From Bacteroidales bacterium (lineage in GTDB: Bacteria; Bacteroidota; Bacteroidia; Bacteroidales; VadinHA17): a stretch of 15,576 nt of DNA. The position numbers and the translations under genes are program-made. The notes under the pieces were generated by a model. That model did not search any database. It was given only the letters and a program-made list of their open reading frames with translations, and had not been told where the DNA came from. The stretch covers positions 989,400 to 1,004,975 of the forward strand of contig CP070687.1 of NCBI GenBank assembly GCA_020353115.1, written 5' to 3'. Numbering within the stretch: the stretch's first letter is position 1; each line of letters begins with the position of its first letter. Of the stretch, positions 15,351 to 15,576 are shown piece by piece.

Positions 15351-15373
15351 CAAATTTAGCAAAAACAAATTTA
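15351..15373 (-). promoter_or_regulatory. Two candidate -7 boxes for the kinase-like gene
   Basis: On the minus strand TAAATTTG occurs twice, at 15366-15373 and 15351-15358, each a full match to TAnnTTTG. Initiation from either would give a leader of roughly 80-100 bases before the preferred ATG at 15262 and almost none before the GTG at 15343. No TTTG lies at the standard -33 distance from either box. AT-rich sequence raises the chance of random matches. Confidence 0.4.
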
Positions 15374-15381
15374 TTGCTAAA
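15355..15381. promoter_or_regulatory. Operator-like perfect inverted repeat
   Basis: TTTAGCAA (15355-15362) and TTGCTAAA (15374-15381) are perfect inverted copies separated by 11 bases, placed between the divergent kinase-like and C-S lyase genes. The repeat overlaps one candidate minus-strand -7 box and encloses the other. The size and symmetry suit a dimeric transcription factor, but the protein is unknown. Confidence 0.45.
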
Positions 15382-15463
15382 CAGATATTTAAAATGTTTA
15401 CACATAAAGGTTGTATATCTTCTATTTTTATGCAATTTTGTTCAACCAAAAAACCGGAAATTA

Positions 15464-15576
15464 ATGACGTGCGATTTTGATGAAATCATTCCACGCAGGA
15501 AGACGGATTGTGTAAAATTCGATCTCCTGAAGAAGGTTTTCGGAACGGAAGATGTATTGCCGATGTGGGTTGCCGA
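15464..15576 (+). CDS. PatB/MalY-type C-S lyase (pyridoxal-phosphate aminotransferase fold), 5' part
   Basis: Only the first 37 codons lie in the window. They read MTCDFDEIIPRRKTDCVKFD, then a segment with FGTEDVLPMWVAD at the edge. This is the N-terminus of PatB/MalY proteins: the FDEIIxRRxTxxxKxD opening followed by the LPMWVADMDF motif, of which the last residues are cut off. Members are pyridoxal-phosphate enzymes of aminotransferase fold type I that cleave carbon-sulfur bonds in cystathionine or cysteine derivatives. The ATG fits the family start. No Shine-Dalgarno is seen, and the closest promoter-like element is TATTTTTA at 15423-15430, one base off the consensus. Function is inferred from a short piece, so the subfamily is uncertain. 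Confidence 0.85.
   Translation, partial: MTCDFDEIIPRRKTDCVKFDLLKKVFGTEDVLPMWVA

Noticed and set aside
1..15576. Mobile elements, CRISPR arrays, tRNA or rRNA genes, toxin-antitoxin or defence genes
   Set aside because: I looked for transposase or integrase motifs, regularly spaced repeats, cloverleaf-like sequences and small paired genes on both strands and saw none.

Overview
The window looks like chromosomal DNA of a Bacteroidetes bacterium, probably of the Bacteroidales type. Three things point there. The gene order purH-mreB-mreC-mreD-mrdA-rodA is the cell-elongation cluster I know from that phylum. Shine-Dalgarno sequences are mostly absent. Upstream of several genes there are -7 boxes of the Bacteroidetes form TAnnTTTG. 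By eye the base composition is moderate (about 40-45% GC) and even, with no insertion sequence, tRNA, rRNA, CRISPR array or phage gene. All of this is read from sequence and memory; no database search was possible.

Layout, left to right. Positions 1-420 (+) hold the 3' part of an acyl-carrier-protein phosphodiesterase gene. Positions 500-7681 (-) form one tight unit, transcribed in the order purH, mreB, mreC, mreD, mrdA (PBP2), rodA. It links the last two steps of IMP synthesis to the complete elongasome: the MreB filament, the MreC/MreD envelope proteins, the PBP2 transpeptidase and the RodA glycosyltransferase. A 299-base divergent promoter region separates it from a MacB/FtsX-type ABC transporter permease (7981-9231, +) that has no ATPase gene beside it. 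Convergent to that gene is a second minus-strand block, read in the order nfeD-like, SPFH/stomatin-like (qmcA type), rsmA and mgtE (13147 down to 9493). These encode a membrane-domain scaffold pair, a 16S rRNA dimethyltransferase and a magnesium transporter.

After a 407-base stretch with no convincing gene come two more minus-strand genes: a CHAD-domain protein (13555-14409) and an unusual guanylate-kinase-like protein (14507-15262). The last feature is the start of a plus-strand PatB/MalY-type C-S lyase gene (15464 onward), divergent from the kinase gene. The spacer between them carries a perfect 8-base inverted repeat that overlaps candidate promoter elements.

Most of the window is ordinary core genome, and I did not find a convincing new multi-gene system. 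The least ordinary part is the right end. There the kinase-like protein keeps the P-loop and part of the guanylate-kinase signature but appears to lack residues that contact GMP. It sits next to a predicted polyphosphate-binding CHAD protein, has a run of nine A just after its likely start codon, and has an operator-like dyad upstream.
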